Source: Spizellomyces punctatus DAOM BR117 (lineage: Eukaryota; Chytridiomycota; Chytridiomycetes; Spizellomycetales; Spizellomycetaceae). Taken from it: 64,000 nt of DNA. Under the pieces are notes generated by a model, which had not been told where the DNA came from, did not search any database, and saw only the letters and a list, made by a program, of their open reading frames with translations. The stretch covers positions 939,039 through 1,003,038 of the forward strand of contig NW_015971541.1 in NCBI RefSeq assembly GCF_000182565.1, in the 5' to 3' direction. This document shows, piece by piece, positions 33,201 through 45,741 of the stretch. The position numbers and the translations under genes are program-made. How positions within the stretch are numbered: the stretch's first letter is position 1; each line of letters starts with the position of its first letter.

Positions 33201-36200
33201 ACCCTCTCCCACCTGGCCAAGTTTGATGTCGCATTCAAATGGGACTACATCCAGCAACAACCGCTTCTCAACAAAACTTGGATTGTACTGTTTGACAAAA
33301 TCTACGATGTCACTACATACACATCGGACCCCTTTTTTCAGAACAGTGCCATTGACCGGATTTTCCAAGCAACCCAAGGTGCAGATGCAACCAACGATTG
33401 GGTCTCGTCTGTTGTTAGAGCCGATCCTGGCGGCGCCAAAGCGATCATGAACTGCATGAACAACATGTTTTATATTGGAGTTGTTGATCATCGTCTCGAC
33501 ATTGGTTGTCAATTCTCAAACTATATCCTTTTGGCGAGTTCGATGATCGTCATAGGTATCATCGGCATGAAGTTCTTGGTCGCAGTGCAGTTTACCTCCC
33601 CTCCCAAGGTAGACAAAGCAGAGCTGAATAGGTTCGTCATTTGCCAAATGCCTTGTTATACGGAAGGTGAGGCATCACTTCGAAAATCTCTTCAATCCTT
33701 GGCATGTATGGACTACGACGATGCTCGAAAACTGCTATTCATCATTTGTGACGGAATGGTTGTTGGAAGTGGCAATACCCGTGCAACACCGCGCATCGTT
33801 TTGGACATTCTCGGCGTCGACCCGAAATATGACCCAGAACCTCTGTTGTTCCAGTCCGTTGGTGAAGGTGACATGCAATTGAATCGAGCCAAGGTATATT
33901 CCGGTCTCTATACAGTAAAACAAGGACCAACCGAACACGTTGTGCCTTTCATCGTCGTCGTCAAAGTCGGCAAAGAATCAGAAGTCGCGCGTCCTGGCAA
34001 CCGTGGTAAACGTGACTCTCAGTTGCTGTTGATGAAGTTCCTGTCTCGCGTGCACTTTGACGCGGAAATGGAGCCGCTCGAGCTTGAGTTATACCGGACA
34101 ATGGCTGATGTGGTCGGGATCCATCCATCCATGTACGAATTGATATTCATGGTAGATGCCGATACGGAAGTATTCCCTGATTCGCTCGGACAAATGGTAC
34201 ACAGTATGATACATGATACGTCAATCATTGGTCTTTGTGGAGAAACGATCTTGGCTAATCGGAGCGATACGTGGATTACGAAAATCCAAGTGTATGAATA
34301 CTTCATATCGCATCATCTCACGAAGGCGTTCGAGGCTATCTTTGGTGCCGTCACTTGTCTTCCAGGATGTTTCTGCGTTTACCGAATCCGTTCTCCGAAA
34401 AACGTCCCACTGCTCATCTCGCCAGAAGTCATAGATGACTTCAAAGAAAATCGCATCGACACCCTTCACATGAAAAATCTTTTCCATCTCGGTGAGGATC
34501 GTTTCCTGACGACACTCGTAATCAAGTGGTTCCCGCACATGAGGACGACGTTTATCAGTCACGCTAAATGTAAGACAAGCGCCCCGGACAAGTGGAGAGT
34601 GTTGTCGTCGCAACGACGTCGATGGATTAACTCGACCGTACACAATTTGTTCGAACTCTTGTTTATTCGGAGACTTTGCGGTTTCCTTTGCTGCTCCATG
34701 CGCTTTGTGGTCTTCTTGGATTTGCTATCTACGTTGATTCAGCCGGCGGCCATTCTTTACATTGCCTACCTGGTGTACGCACTCGTATCAGCCGAGAATG
34801 GATTTCCTATCATCTCGATCGCTTTGCTTGCCGCTATTTACGGCTTGCAGGTGATTGTATTCCTACTGAAGCGACAGTGGAGACAAGTCCTGTGGATGGT
34901 GATCTACATCTTTGCTATCCCGGTTTTCACATTCTATCTTCCGTTGTATGCTTTCTGGCACTTTGATGACTTTTCATGGGGTAATACCCGCGTTGTGTAC
35001 GGTGAAGATGGACGGAAGACTACCATGGTGGCCGACGTCGGAATGTTCGATCCCACTTCCATTCCGAAGCGCAAGTGGGGAGAATACTCGAAAGAAAAAC
35101 TGGTTCAGGAAAGTGATGCAAAGCGCGAGCGCGAACAGACCGAAAAACGCCGCCTCAGTCACCGCGTCATGTCCATGACCGCAAGCAACGTCAGGAGTAG
35201 CATCATGAGTCCAGTACCAAAGATGTCACCGCGCTCCGAAAGTCCGCCCGAGTATAATACTGGTTCGAGACCGTCCACACCGTCTTTGGCACCTGTGGGT
35301 GCGCCTCGCAGTCGGAGTCCCGTTGTCTTCGAATACGTGTCTAAATCGCCTAGCCGCGCAGGGAGTCCTCGACCAGTCACACCACCAACGTATGGACACA
35401 TGCAAAAGGGATCGGATTCCTCGACGAGTTCTGAGTCTGGTCGCGCTCAAGCAACATTGGAACAGGCGCTTGCAAGGTACAACAATGGCCCGCACAATGA
35501 TTCGGTAGCGATGAATCCCCCGGCTGCAACAAGCCGCTACAGTATGGCGAATTATGCAACGCCCTCGCAGCAGAATTACAGACCTCCCGCTGACATGCGA
35601 GCAAATAACAACACGGACATGGTGCCCGTTGAGTCCACCGAGATACGCGCCCCCGAAATGAGTTCTACTGTGCGGCGTCAGTCACCAATCCCGCTCGGTG
35701 ATAACCGTTCACCAGATGCGTCCTTTGACAGTTATCCTGCCAAGCGTCAGTCTCCGGTTCTGCGCCTCGACATCCGTTTGCCTGAGGGCGGATTTCCCAC
35801 TGGTACAAATGTCGGGCCTCAGTCGCCTGTGCTTCGTGCATCCATTATACCCGATTCATTTGATTCAGGCAACCCCAGACCTGCATCTACTGTGTCTCCT
35901 GTTCCACGGGATGTTCGCTTATCAGAAAGTATCGTCCAGAATCCTCCCATGAAATCGACCGGTGCAACTCAAGGCTATCACGATAGCGTGCTACCTGAGC
36001 AAAGGCGAACTTTGACCCGAACCGCAGTGGATCAAAGATTCTCTGAAATTTCAGGACCCGGAAACGATAAGGGAAGGGACGTTCATACGGGCTTCCCAAA
36101 TCCCGCGCTGCGCCGTCGGGCATCCGATATTAGTCTTAGTGGAAGCGAAAGGAACCGATCCCAGTACTCTGCTCCTTCAACGGCAGATGGTCGCCTTTCG

Positions 36201-36740
36201 CAAATGTCCATGAGCGGAGGAGCATACAGACCTCCATTTGCCATGCCACCTCTTGCTGAAAGGCGGGCTTCCCAACTTAGTATCGGAACCATGGGAACAG
36301 TTAAATCGGCGTTGGCAATGCCGCACGTTGTTGAGCGTCGCGCCTCTGAGCCGCATATTGCAACCTCTGTCCGGCCGCAATTCCCTATGCCACACCCGAT
36401 GGAACGCCGTGCCTCAGAACTCAGCATTGGTGGACTCATTCGCCGGAGAGACCGTGCAGCCCTGGCCGAAGTGAATTATGCTTCTGAAATGGAGCAGGTC
36501 TCTAGGCCTCCAAGTTCAGCTGCGGGAGACGTCGTGGTCAACCAGTTTCCGTCTGACCAGCTGATCATCAGTGAAGTTAGGCGTATCGTGGAGCGGTCAG
36601 ATTTGATGACCATCTCGAAAAAAACTATTCGAGAGTTGCTTGGGCAGTTGTTCCGTGTTGATTTGTCGGCAAAGAAACAATTGATTAGCGATGTAGTGGA
36701 TGAATTGTTGGACAATATGCTTCACAATACCCAGCAATAG
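30278..36740 (+). CDS. Chitin synthase with myosin-like head (class V/VII type)
   Basis: Plasma-membrane enzyme that polymerises GlcNAc from UDP-GlcNAc into chitin. Exon 1 30278..30620, intron 30621..30684 (64 nt), exon 2 30685..36740; 2132 residues. Order: myosin-motor-like head (~1-650), basic linker, membrane helix (MIIGLMCIALLAFIIGL), cytochrome-b5-like segment, second helix pair, GT2 chitin synthase domain, C-terminal helices, a ~500-residue Ser/Pro/Arg-rich tail and a DEK_C domain (last ~55 residues). The catalytic motifs are intact: VDADTEV near residue 1270, EDRFLTTL near 1384, SQRRRWINST near 1423 and SWGNTR. In the head the P-loop reads GDDASEKS, switch I is replaced by SRSATLVC and switch II by EIPSFR, so ATP hydrolysis is unlikely, as in class VII enzymes. 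The TTG at 30263 is not used; the first ATG is 30278. Confidence 0.93.
36111..36440 (+). repeat. Repeated Arg-Arg-Ala-Ser units in the chitin synthase tail
   Basis: Codes for RRRASD, then three tandem units of 23-25 residues that each begin Met-Pro and contain ERRASQLSIG, ERRASEPHIA and ERRASELSIG. R-R-x-S is the consensus for cAMP-dependent kinase. Confidence 0.75.
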
Positions 36741-37481
36741 AATTGGAAAGAGGTTTAATTGTTGGTTTGAGAAGGGGTTTAATTGAATAATACTCGTGTA
36801 TAGTGTTAGGTATGGTAGCATAGGTAAAGGATACATATTTTTTTTTGTAATGAACGGTATCAATATTCGATTGTATCAACTTAGGAAATGTCCAATCTCG
36901 AACTGATAAGGCCGTAGAGGTTGGGTTTCCCTTAGTCATCAATCTGCTGCAACTATGGTACGGCTTCATATTGCACTTTCGGCAGTCGCGCCTGTTTTTG
37001 ATATGGAAACGTCTCTGCCAGTGTACAAGGATTCATGCCCATGCATAGTGAGCGCACAGCTGAGGGAGAGTGGTGTCCAGGAATGCATTGAAAATGGCAG
37101 TTTTCTTTGCGAGCAGGACTGGGTCACATTGGGTTGAGAACCTTAATTGTTCATGCGCTCATGTAAAGCTGGTCTGAGTTGACTTGATTGAGTGATGTCA
37201 GCGTTGTTCTGTTTGGCAATGAGGCCATGTACGCTTGAATATACACGAGACGGGAATATTGGAATATGCGCATTTTATTCATTTTGTTGTTTTCACCCAA
37301 GTCTACGTCAAGGATGCAGTCTAAGCGCTGCTTGTAACGCCTGTCAGCAAAAGCCTGCAAAAAAAGAAACGATAGCGATTGCAATTGACTCTTATGCTAG
37401 AGTTCTGGTAAATAATGATCATCAAAATTCGTTGTTGTTCCTCTGTTGGGGTGGACGTCAGTACAATTGGGTGACATTCAT
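36741..37481. other. Spacer
   Basis: No gene. AT-rich after the chitin synthase stop; short frames on both strands lack motifs. Confidence 0.45.
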
Positions 37482-37806
37482 TTAAGCCGACTTGCCATAC
37501 AGTTCAACCATATCCTTATTTTGAAATTCAATGCCGCTTTCCCCATAACTAATACGGATAACACATCCCTCCTCACTGTATCCTGCAACAGGCTCCCAAA
37601 GACAGACTTTCCCGATGAACCTTTTACAAAGTTTTGCGCGCGTAACTTGTGGAAAAGCATAATTTTGCTCACAGTAGACTTTTGTGGTATGTTGGCATAG
37701 CTCCGCATCTTTCATGGGCAAAACAACATTTGACATGATGGGAAGCGAACTATTTAAAAAGCAACAGGGATGTCCTTGAAGCCGCCTTTTGCCATTCACC
37801 GTCCAT
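37482..37806 (-). CDS. Possible small Cys-rich protein or exon
   Basis: An open frame with seven or eight cysteines (CEWTVNGKRR, HPCCF, CQHTTKVYC and others). The frame can start at an ATG at 37853, but that would overlap the signal-peptide exon of the plus-strand gene at 37828. An acceptor (aaccag) before 37807 would make it a terminal exon instead. No family recognised; no signal peptide found. Confidence 0.3.
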
Positions 37807-37827
37807 TCGCAGTCCTGGTTGGAACTA

Positions 37828-38621
37828 ATGGGTTCTTTCAGTCTTCTCCTCATATGTTTGGCTGTGATGGTCGCTTCCGTCTGGGCGCAGACTGGGAATG
37901 CAAGTAGGTATTAGTATGCTTCCTTTGCTAAAGCTACCAAGCTCATCTGTGCCAATCTGCCGCACAGCTTGCAAATACAAGGAAATAGACCCTCAGCTCG
38001 AGTGTCCAAGTACGTACTATCTACACAACCATGCTGCGTACACATCAATCTCATATGCTACTCTAAATGCAGCATGCCCGAAGAAACTTGTTGATGCGGA
38101 ATGGCAATGTAATTTCGACTTTGTGACGGAAGATTACCGTCTTACAACTGAAACGAATACGACTTATCCGTCTGCTGCCCACGACAATGCGTTCAAAACC
38201 TTGGCCAAGTGTATGTGTAAAGCTTTTGAGGAATACCCTACATATGAGCCGTTAAAGCAGTATGGAGACTATTGCACGGAATATTGGTGGGGGCCAGGTT
38301 AGTGGATGCTGGCGAACAAAGCTTGCGTCGTTCGTATTTACTCATCCATTGAACACAGCGCGGGTGCCATTTTATCCTGATTTCAAGAAAGGCTGCGTAG
38401 GCGATGCCTATAACGATGTTTTGGTAGCGCTAAACTATACGTACTTTGTCAAGGAGGGCAAAAAATATACCCGCATCAAGCCGCCATTTAAGAACGCTCA
38501 AGGGAACTTGGAAGGTGGTTCAGGCTCCAGTGGCCAAGGCTCTAGTGGGAGTGAGAGGTTGGTATCTTCTCTTACTGCTGCTGCTGCAATAGGTGGTCTG
38601 GTATGGGCGATTGTAATGTAG
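37828..38621 (+). CDS. Secreted Cys-containing GPI-type surface protein
   Basis: Three exons (37828..37903, 37968..38297, 38359..38621) give 222 residues. Exon 1 is a signal peptide (FSLLLICLAVMVASVWA). The middle has paired cysteines (CKYKEIDPQLEC, CPKKLVDAEWQC, KCMCKAF, DYC, KKGC) and N-glycosylation sites. The end has a Gly/Ser linker followed by a hydrophobic tail (AAAAIGGLVWAIVM), the pattern of a GPI-anchor signal. No family recognised. It lies about 1.1 kb after the chitin synthase on the same strand. Confidence 0.7.
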
Positions 38622-38644
38622 AACCTCATAAATGCGTATTGTAC

Positions 38645-38775
38645 GGAGATCTCAGACTCTAGTGATTATATGTAGCGACTGACCCATTATCATAGCGGCA
38701 TGAGTGCATAGATGAGGCGACCTCAGACTCTTGTGATTACAAGTAGCGATTTTCCCATTATCGTAGCGGCATGAA
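38645..38775. repeat. Two-copy direct repeat
   Basis: A unit of about 65 bases (CTCAGACTC...GTGATTA...GTAGCG...CCCATTAT...GTAGCGGCATGA) occurs at about 38652 and 38721, just after the surface-protein gene. Confidence 0.75.
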
Positions 38776-40362
38776 TTTCAAGCAGACCTGTCGACGGTCA
38801 TGTTTTGCTTTGTTGGCCCGCGCATAACAATTGTCCTCTCGATTCATGTTTGCAACACAGATCCATTGTCAAAAGTGCTGCTGGTGGTGAGGTACTCGCA
38901 TGCGGTCAATAGTTTCGCACTACATGATTCCCGGCTTGTGGTCTCTGCCACCGAGGACAGACGGTTAATTGCTTTCCCTCCATGTTGGGTCCTGCTCTTG
39001 TCTATGGCTCAAGCTGACCGGTTGATGAGTGTGATAAATGGTTTGCAGAGATCAAAGAGTTAGCAGATAACAGAGGTGATGAAATCAATGAAGATTATTA
39101 TATGACCTGTCGTAGCTATTTGAGCAGCATACACGGCTGCTCTGAACTTTGGTTCATTACTGATATCCAAGGAAAACGAACATGGGGCTGCCCTGCTGAA
39201 GAGCTTGTGTTTTCGAGTCGCCATGGCACTGACATCTTTCCGCTTCACCAAGTCTTTCAGTGCTGGTTTCTGATCAAGTTCTTTGCTTGATGCGTCAGGA
39301 GTGTGTTCATTCTTGGTAAGGTCGTATGAGTGGATCCGCTTGACATACGGGCGCGAGCTCTGAACTAGTTTTCACTTTTTTGGACGAGGGAGTGTGGGAG
39401 GACCGCGGATGCTGACGATCATCGCGACATGGGTGCAGCCAGTTGAGCTGTAAAGTAAGAGGTCGACGTTGGCGCTTGACGTTGCTGGGTAGAAATACGA
39501 AATGCTCCAGGTTGAATTCCGGAACACCATGATGCGTTGTTCCAAATGTACAAATTAACAAGAGCCAACAAGCAATCTAGTTGAGCCGAGATATTGCCTC
39601 AGCAGCTTCTTGGGTAGTTGGCTGGGATTTACTCCTCAGGAGTTTTGTAGTCGGGATACGATCCGTATCCGTCAATTATGGAGAGAGTGGGATTTGACGA
39701 CTTTGCGACCAGTTTTAGCGTGGTACGCATGTGCATCTTACCACTGGGAGACAAACATGTCCAACTAACCCGATGTCCGGACCTGCATGGCTAGTGCCAT
39801 CTCACTACCCGGAGCACGTTGGCTCACCTACCTATCTCTTTGTATACTTGGAACTTTGCCACCTAGTTGCCCAGTATAATGACACTTGGATTACTCCCAT
39901 TCATGTGCCTTGTTGAGTCAATTGTGCACCATGGTTGTAATATCTGTAGTGTGTTCGGAATCCTAGAGGATCAGAAAAGGATGATACTCTTGGGCGATGG
40001 ATGAATGGACACAATTTGGGGGCCAACCCGAGTCCCATCTTAAGCCAAAAGAAATATCTAATATTATGTCTACTACCGTATCTAAACCCGCTTTCGACGC
40101 TGCGGCTCCCGTAACAGTCGTATGCCCTCCAATTGCTCTTTGGTCCTAAATGTCCGGATTGTGGTACACCTGTCCGCTCTGCCAAAAGGCAAATCCACGG
40201 ATGGTGGCATGTCCAAGTCCATATGAATTGCTCTCTTAACAACAGCAGCCTACTAGATCCTCTTCAAAACAGACGCTGGACGCAGAATGTCCCCTCCTCT
40301 AATTACATCGGCCCCCCTCCTCCTCCACCTTTCGTGATGGGATAAACACTAAGCAGGCAGCA
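38776..40362. other. Spacer
   Basis: No gene supported. Frames of 60-113 codons overlap in antisense and contain no known motif. Confidence 0.4.
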
Positions 40363-41565
40363 TCACAGAACCATTATCTTGCACGGTAGATCATCTGACA
40401 CCTTGTATCCCTCACCGTCTTCTTCCTTTGTCAGATCTTGATCGATTTCTACCGTGACAGATGATGGATCTGCCCCCTTAAGCACATAATCGAATCGGAA
40501 GCGTAGATGGAAGCCATCTACAGATATCTTGCGAACGTAACCATCAACATACCCTCCAAACATATCGAACGGCAAAAGGATCTTTGGTGTGAGATAGCGC
40601 AAGCCATCTTCTCTCGTTATAGTTTCTCGCCAGGAGCCGATCACTTTCCGTTCATCAGAAAATGTGATTCCCCGAATGAGATTGTCATCGTATGTCGACG
40701 TCGAGTCTGACCCAGATACTTTTTCTGTGACAGTGATATTGAGCGAGTCAACGTCTGCGTTGAGGAGATCTTCTAGACGTTTCTTTGCGTCGCTCTCGAA
40801 AGAGATATGCTCAGATGATAAATTCAAGATCACTCGAAGGAAGTTATCTTTGCTGCGGTGCTCATTGAAGAATTTGACTCGATGTAGTCTCTGACATTCC
40901 TTGGCGATGCTCTCATGATTATCCATGACTTGCTTTGGTGAGAATTCTCGATCAATATACTGTGACTTTAGCATGCCTGTTTCTGTTGGGACAAACCCTG
41001 GCGAGTATTCGCCCTCCCACTCGATGACGACTGGTTCGTAATTCTCTTCGTTGATGAGTTTGTCCACCTCGTACAATGCCGAATAATAGACGGGACTCCA
41101 ATACCATCCCTCGAAGAACAGATACGCATCGCCCAATCGTTTGTAACCCTGTACAAACTTGTCGGAGCGGTCGTCCGTATGTAGCGTTGTTCCGTTGTCG
41201 GCATCACACACGTCAATAGCACCATGTTTCTTGTTGAAGATAAAGACAACCTTGCCATACTTGTTCTTGTAGAATTCGATCATACATTCCTTTGAAGGAT
41301 AATAGTTGTCTCTCCTCAGCGAATACAGATATGACCCTTTTTTAAAAAAGTCACAGTAAAACTCGGTCGCGTCATGTGGGTGATAGGGAGGATCATTCTC
41401 CTCAGCGTCACCTCCGTTAGGTTCTTTCGAAGAAACATGGAGCGGATAGACGGCAGCGTATTCTCCAAGTTGTTTCAGTGCGTACTTTTTTCCATCTCTG
41501 TACTCGTAGACATCTTTGCTATCATACGTCAATTCGGTACCTCGTTGTGATTTGAGTTCGTACAT
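40363..41565 (-). CDS. Intronless 400-residue protein of unknown function
   Basis: Complete frame from ATG (MYELKSQRGTELTYDSKD) to stop with no intron, unlike most neighbours. Rich in Asp, Glu, Lys and Tyr, no signal peptide, no membrane helix, probably soluble. Notable stretches: YYPSKECMIEFYKNKYGK, YLFFEGWYWSPVYYSALY, and a C-terminal half that looks beta-rich (ISVDGFHLRFRFDYVLKG). I do not recognise the family. The lack of introns, the unusual Tyr/Asp content and the position at the edge of the repeat-rich region would suit a gene acquired from elsewhere, but nothing in the sequence proves it. Confidence 0.6.
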   Translation of the reverse strand: MYELKSQRGTELTYDSKDVYEYRDGKKYALKQLGEYAAVYPLHVSSKEPNGGDAEENDPPYHPHDATEFYCDFFKKGSYLYSLRRDNYYPSKECMIEFYKNKYGKVVFIFNKKHGAIDVCDADNGTTLHTDDRSDKFVQGYKRLGDAYLFFEGWYWSPVYYSALYEVDKLINEENYEPVVIEWEGEYSPGFVPTETGMLKSQYIDREFSPKQVMDNHESIAKECQRLHRVKFFNEHRSKDNFLRVILNLSSEHISFESDAKKRLEDLLNADVDSLNITVTEKVSGSDSTSTYDDNLIRGITFSDERKVIGSWRETITREDGLRYLTPKILLPFDMFGGYVDGYVRKISVDGFHLRFRFDYVLKGADPSSVTVEIDQDLTKEEDGEGYKVSDDLPCKIMVL

Positions 41566-42305
41566 GGTTTCCTGATCGTGCGAATGGGATGTAGCGTGTC
41601 CTGTAGATGGTTTGTTTAAATGTGTATCTAATAAGGGTGAAGCCTAAACTTTCATGGCTTCCCCATATCATAGATGCTAGCTCCGCAGTACATAATTGCG
41701 CATCGACGTTTTCCCGATCAACACATAAAAATACCAGAAACCTTCGCCTCTTGCGTGGGGGACATGCGCAATCGACGCGTGTGTTTTCTTAGTAGTCGTA
41801 TTTGGCCCACCGGTCGGAATAGTCATCATACTGAAATTACTTTTCGCCATTGCTCTCTGTCTTGAGCTATGTAACGAACGTACTCAGTTTATGCGTGATG
41901 ATGATGCATGTCTCTGAACAAGAGGCAACGAGTTGTCCATATTCCTCGGTGAACTCGAGCAAATCATGGCAACACTGGCTTGGGTGGGTCTAGATCCATT
42001 ATTCATATTTTGTATTGCATAAACTACATCCTTCAAATTGCCCAATTTCATCACAACTTTAAAGACGGTGATGTGTATTCGTGCATGATGCATGCCTGCG
42101 GAAACCTCCTAAAAACCGTAAATACAAGAAACCCTTCTGTTGCCATAGCCAGATAGTGATCATTGTATGTCATCGGACAAGCACAGCGGCACATGTTAAT
42201 TAACCCCATTTTGATTGGAATGATAACCGCCACCAACGGCCATAGCAATGAAGATTATAAAAACACAAGACTCAAAGCAAAAAAGCGTTTTTGTAGCAAA
42301 CAATA

Positions 42306-42536
42306 ATGGATTATCCTTTGAACCGACGGAAAGAACTCTCAGATTTTGTGAGGGCTCAAATCATTGGAGCCTACAAAGCAGGTCGCACCAACAGAGAAAT
42401 TGCAGAAATTCTGTCTGTACCACGTTCCACGGTTTCGGATACCATCCTGCGATACCGAGTCACTGGATCTGTTACCCCACCGAAACGACCGGGTCGCCCT
42501 CGTCTTACCACACCTACTGTTAGTCATCCAGCATGA
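42306..42536 (+). pseudogene. Tc1/mariner transposase N-terminal fragment
   Basis: 76 codons with a helix-turn-helix of Tc1 transposases (AGRTNREIAEILSVPRSTVS) followed by the linker hook PPKRPGRPRL typical of that family. The frame then stops; no DDE catalytic region follows. A matching-type C-terminal piece lies at 53325..53690, so these are remnants. Confidence 0.7.
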
Positions 42537-45535
42537 GTTTATTAGCAAAGCAACTTTTGGATAGTAGGCGTGATCTTTAGTTTTACGCAGATGGATTTCT
42601 TGTAACGAGTCGAGTACAGAATAGCAAATGCTTTCTTTAACAACGCTGTCGTATCGCTTGGGTAATAAGAGACAAAGTGCCCGCCAGAGCCATATACGTT
42701 GAACACAGTAAATTCCTAGTTATCATACATTGCCCTCACTCCAATTCTCATATATGGGATACGATCGCACACCCCGTCAAGTTTCTTGGTGTCAGAAGAC
42801 TACATGTTCCAAGTGATTTGTTCTTTGCATGATGTTTCCACAGCAAAACGCGGCAAGAACACATTACTACAATGCCCGTAAGTGGCATGGCACCTTAAAG
42901 CTAGTCCTTCCCATTAACTATTGGTTAAAAGAACCGGCCGTACGATCTCTGAACTGATCACATACCATAGTCTGCTCGGCTCACCCCAACCGATCCACCT
43001 CGCCTCTCGCCGCCGTTACAGATTCCCTTTGTGTTGGGCTCTGTAACTTTGACGCGGTGACGCCTAAATCCTAGGCAGAACTCATAAATCCGTTATATGT
43101 CGTCCCTCTACACCATATAGATTTATATGAACTTACTGGTCCCCTAAACCTAAACTCCATTTTCGTAGGTACTTGACAGCTACTAGTGGTACTAGTGATA
43201 AACTAACCTACTCGATTTGTTTTTATACTGATGGCATACTAACCAGATGCATAAGATTTAAATCGATACGCAATGCCGTCCTGTTGTCCCTCTACAACAG
43301 CGATCGACGCATTCCCCGGTCAAGCGGTTCGATTTGAATTATATGTGTCTATAAAGTACTAGGCAACGTCAGTAAGCCCCTAGTGTAAGCCCAGAGGAAG
43401 CCATGACGTGGATGCAACAGCGGCCCAAAAGACAACTTTGCTAGAAGGCCTTACGGCTGCAGTGCTTGCCAACCCTGGATACGAGAAAGCCCAGCTTAGT
43501 TTAACCCAAGTCGTATAGTAGCTACTCGTCAGATTGGAACTGGCTTTATCTCGTACCGGTAGGCCAACCAGTATAAGCAACGAGTACAAACAACGAGTAT
43601 AAACAACGAGCATAAACAACGAGTATAAACAAACTATAAAGTGCGAGGGGCGTAACTCTCACCACTGTCCACCACTGTTCAATGCGTGGGATACGAAAGA
43701 TTTGCTTTGTACATGTAAATGCATGGCGTGTAGCCACATACATATAATTCCAAACCAAACCGCTACTGCCTTGGCACTGAACTCATGGACATGAGTTATG
43801 CTATTTGTCATATGGAGGTCACTTATGTCACGAGTGACCTGTGGTTCAATTTGACAAAGGCATGGGATAATCCTATATTCTAGGCGAACATCTATAAACA
43901 AATCAAACCGCTACTACCTTGTCCCTTGAACTCATGGGCATGAGTATGTGGGTTGGCAGATGTGGCCCGACTCCGAGGGAAAAGCACTTGCTCCCGATCA
44001 CGTTTCACAAAGACTTGAGATCATTCTTAATGGTTGCAGTGGAACGAGATTGACGTGGGATGTCAGGACGACACCGGGCAAAGAGACTCTCTCTGTGGGG
44101 ATCTGTGTGGGTTACAGTGGAGTAAATCAATCGAGATGAAAGTATACTATATTGGTGGCGCCAGATGGTACTGCCGTCGCCTACTGTTTTGTGTTTTGTG
44201 TGGGTGGGCGGACACAGCGTGCAGTGCCATGACGCGTGCATGAAATAGCGCATCTTGCTTTATTGCAAAAGCAGAAAGGCGATCCATGCACCGACCGCTG
44301 TGACATGCAACAGAAGAGAAAAACACTCCCGCCCAAAAAGCAAATGCATTCACGCCTGTTATCCATTTCCGCACGCAATTATCATCAACCATCACCCAAC
44401 TGTATGCCTCACATTCGGAGTCCATACAATGTGGGGGCAGACGCGATGCAGCTGACACAACTCACCGCACCTAATGTGCTCTAAGCGGGATTTGGTAGAA
44501 CAGATGTGACCCAGCTGAAAAACAAAGCAATAGCTATAACTGTAAAGTCTGTAAACTTACCTAAAACACGACGGGAATATCTTCCAGCGCAACGGCTGCA
44601 ATAGGGACTGTCGTGACCTGAGCCATTCTGCGACTCCACAGAAAAGTTGTGGTCAACTAGCGAGAACCACAAAGAAGTCAAAGATCAGTGCAAGCGCTTT
44701 TGAAGGGAACTCTTGTAAATACTTTAAACTTGTTAAAAACAAAGTACTGGACACAAGGTGCTGTTCAATTCGTGTCAATCCATTCACTAGAGTGGCTCAA
44801 ATTGAATTATACATGTGCATGAGTGGCATATGAAGTACTAGCCAAGTAGTTATCTCATAGGCTCGCAGTGGAGCTGAAAGATACAAATCTTTCAACAGGT
44901 TACAAGTCTGACCATGTCCGGACCCAAATATGTGATCTTTTCCTGGTGTCAGACTCACTATAACAATGAACATTTGTAGCCAGATCTGTTTAATATCTGT
45001 ACATGTCGCGGTCAAATTGTAATCTACTTTCCTTGTACGAACTGTGCGTTTGGCAGGAGGAGACGGGGTTGCCGTCGACCAAGGACTGCTGCTGCTGCTG
45101 TCCGGGACAGAGCTCCTGTACCGTGGCATGAGAATGTGGGTCCATACGATTGCCGACCCAACAGCCGTACCCTCGGAGCGCCATTCACCAGGACTTTCCG
45201 GTTCATGAGGTGCATATAATTACAATCCAACAACTGCTGAGCTCGATCGGTGCTCCTCCACTGTTTACGCCCTTTGCTTCGTTACATATTTGTCAATTTT
45301 GAGCTGTAGGCGGGTTGACAGATGCGATACCCGAGCGATTGATCTGATTGCGCAAGAACAGAGAAGGGAAGCCCGACATACCCTGAGCTCCTCCTGCCAA
45401 CTGGTCGCAATTCCACCATCACGAGCGTCCCAATGCATTGTCACAGGGGATACGGCCGAGGTCGACTTGGACAAGTATCAGCCCCAGCCTGTCCCACAGC
45501 CAATCCCTTCTGTACTGCCTGCTTTGCATTCTCCA
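42537..45535. other. Repeat-rich spacer without a gene
   Basis: Contains the sequence 42772..42860 that recurs diverged at 49330..49420, a short 13-base minisatellite at 43575..43632, and repeated lines with CAAACCGCTACTGCCTTG at about 43755, 43905 and again at 46862. Frames are short and contradictory. No gene called. Confidence 0.5.
43575..43632. repeat. 13-base minisatellite
   Basis: Four to five tandem copies of CAACGAGTATAAA with single-base variants. Confidence 0.85.
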
Positions 45536-45735
45536 ACATTCCCCATCTCTACCATCATCGTGAATGCCTTGAATAATCGCATTGCCCGACACTTCCATCT
45601 CGATCATCATCGTGAATGCCTTGAATAATCCCATTCTCCAACATGCCCACCTCCATCATCATTCGTGAATGCCTTGAATAATCCCATTCCCCAACATTCC
45701 CCGTCTTCATCATCATCGTGAATGCCTTGACGAAT
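45535..45735. repeat. 52-54-base tandem repeat
   Basis: Four copies sharing ATCATCGTGAATGCCTTGA, at about 45561, 45613, 45666 and 45719. The array abuts the chitin synthase fragment. Confidence 0.8.
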
Positions 45736-45741
45736 AATAAG

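Noticed and set aside
30654-36715. Many antisense and alternate-frame ORFs of 60-140 codons
   Set aside because: All are shadows of the chitin synthase coding sequence.
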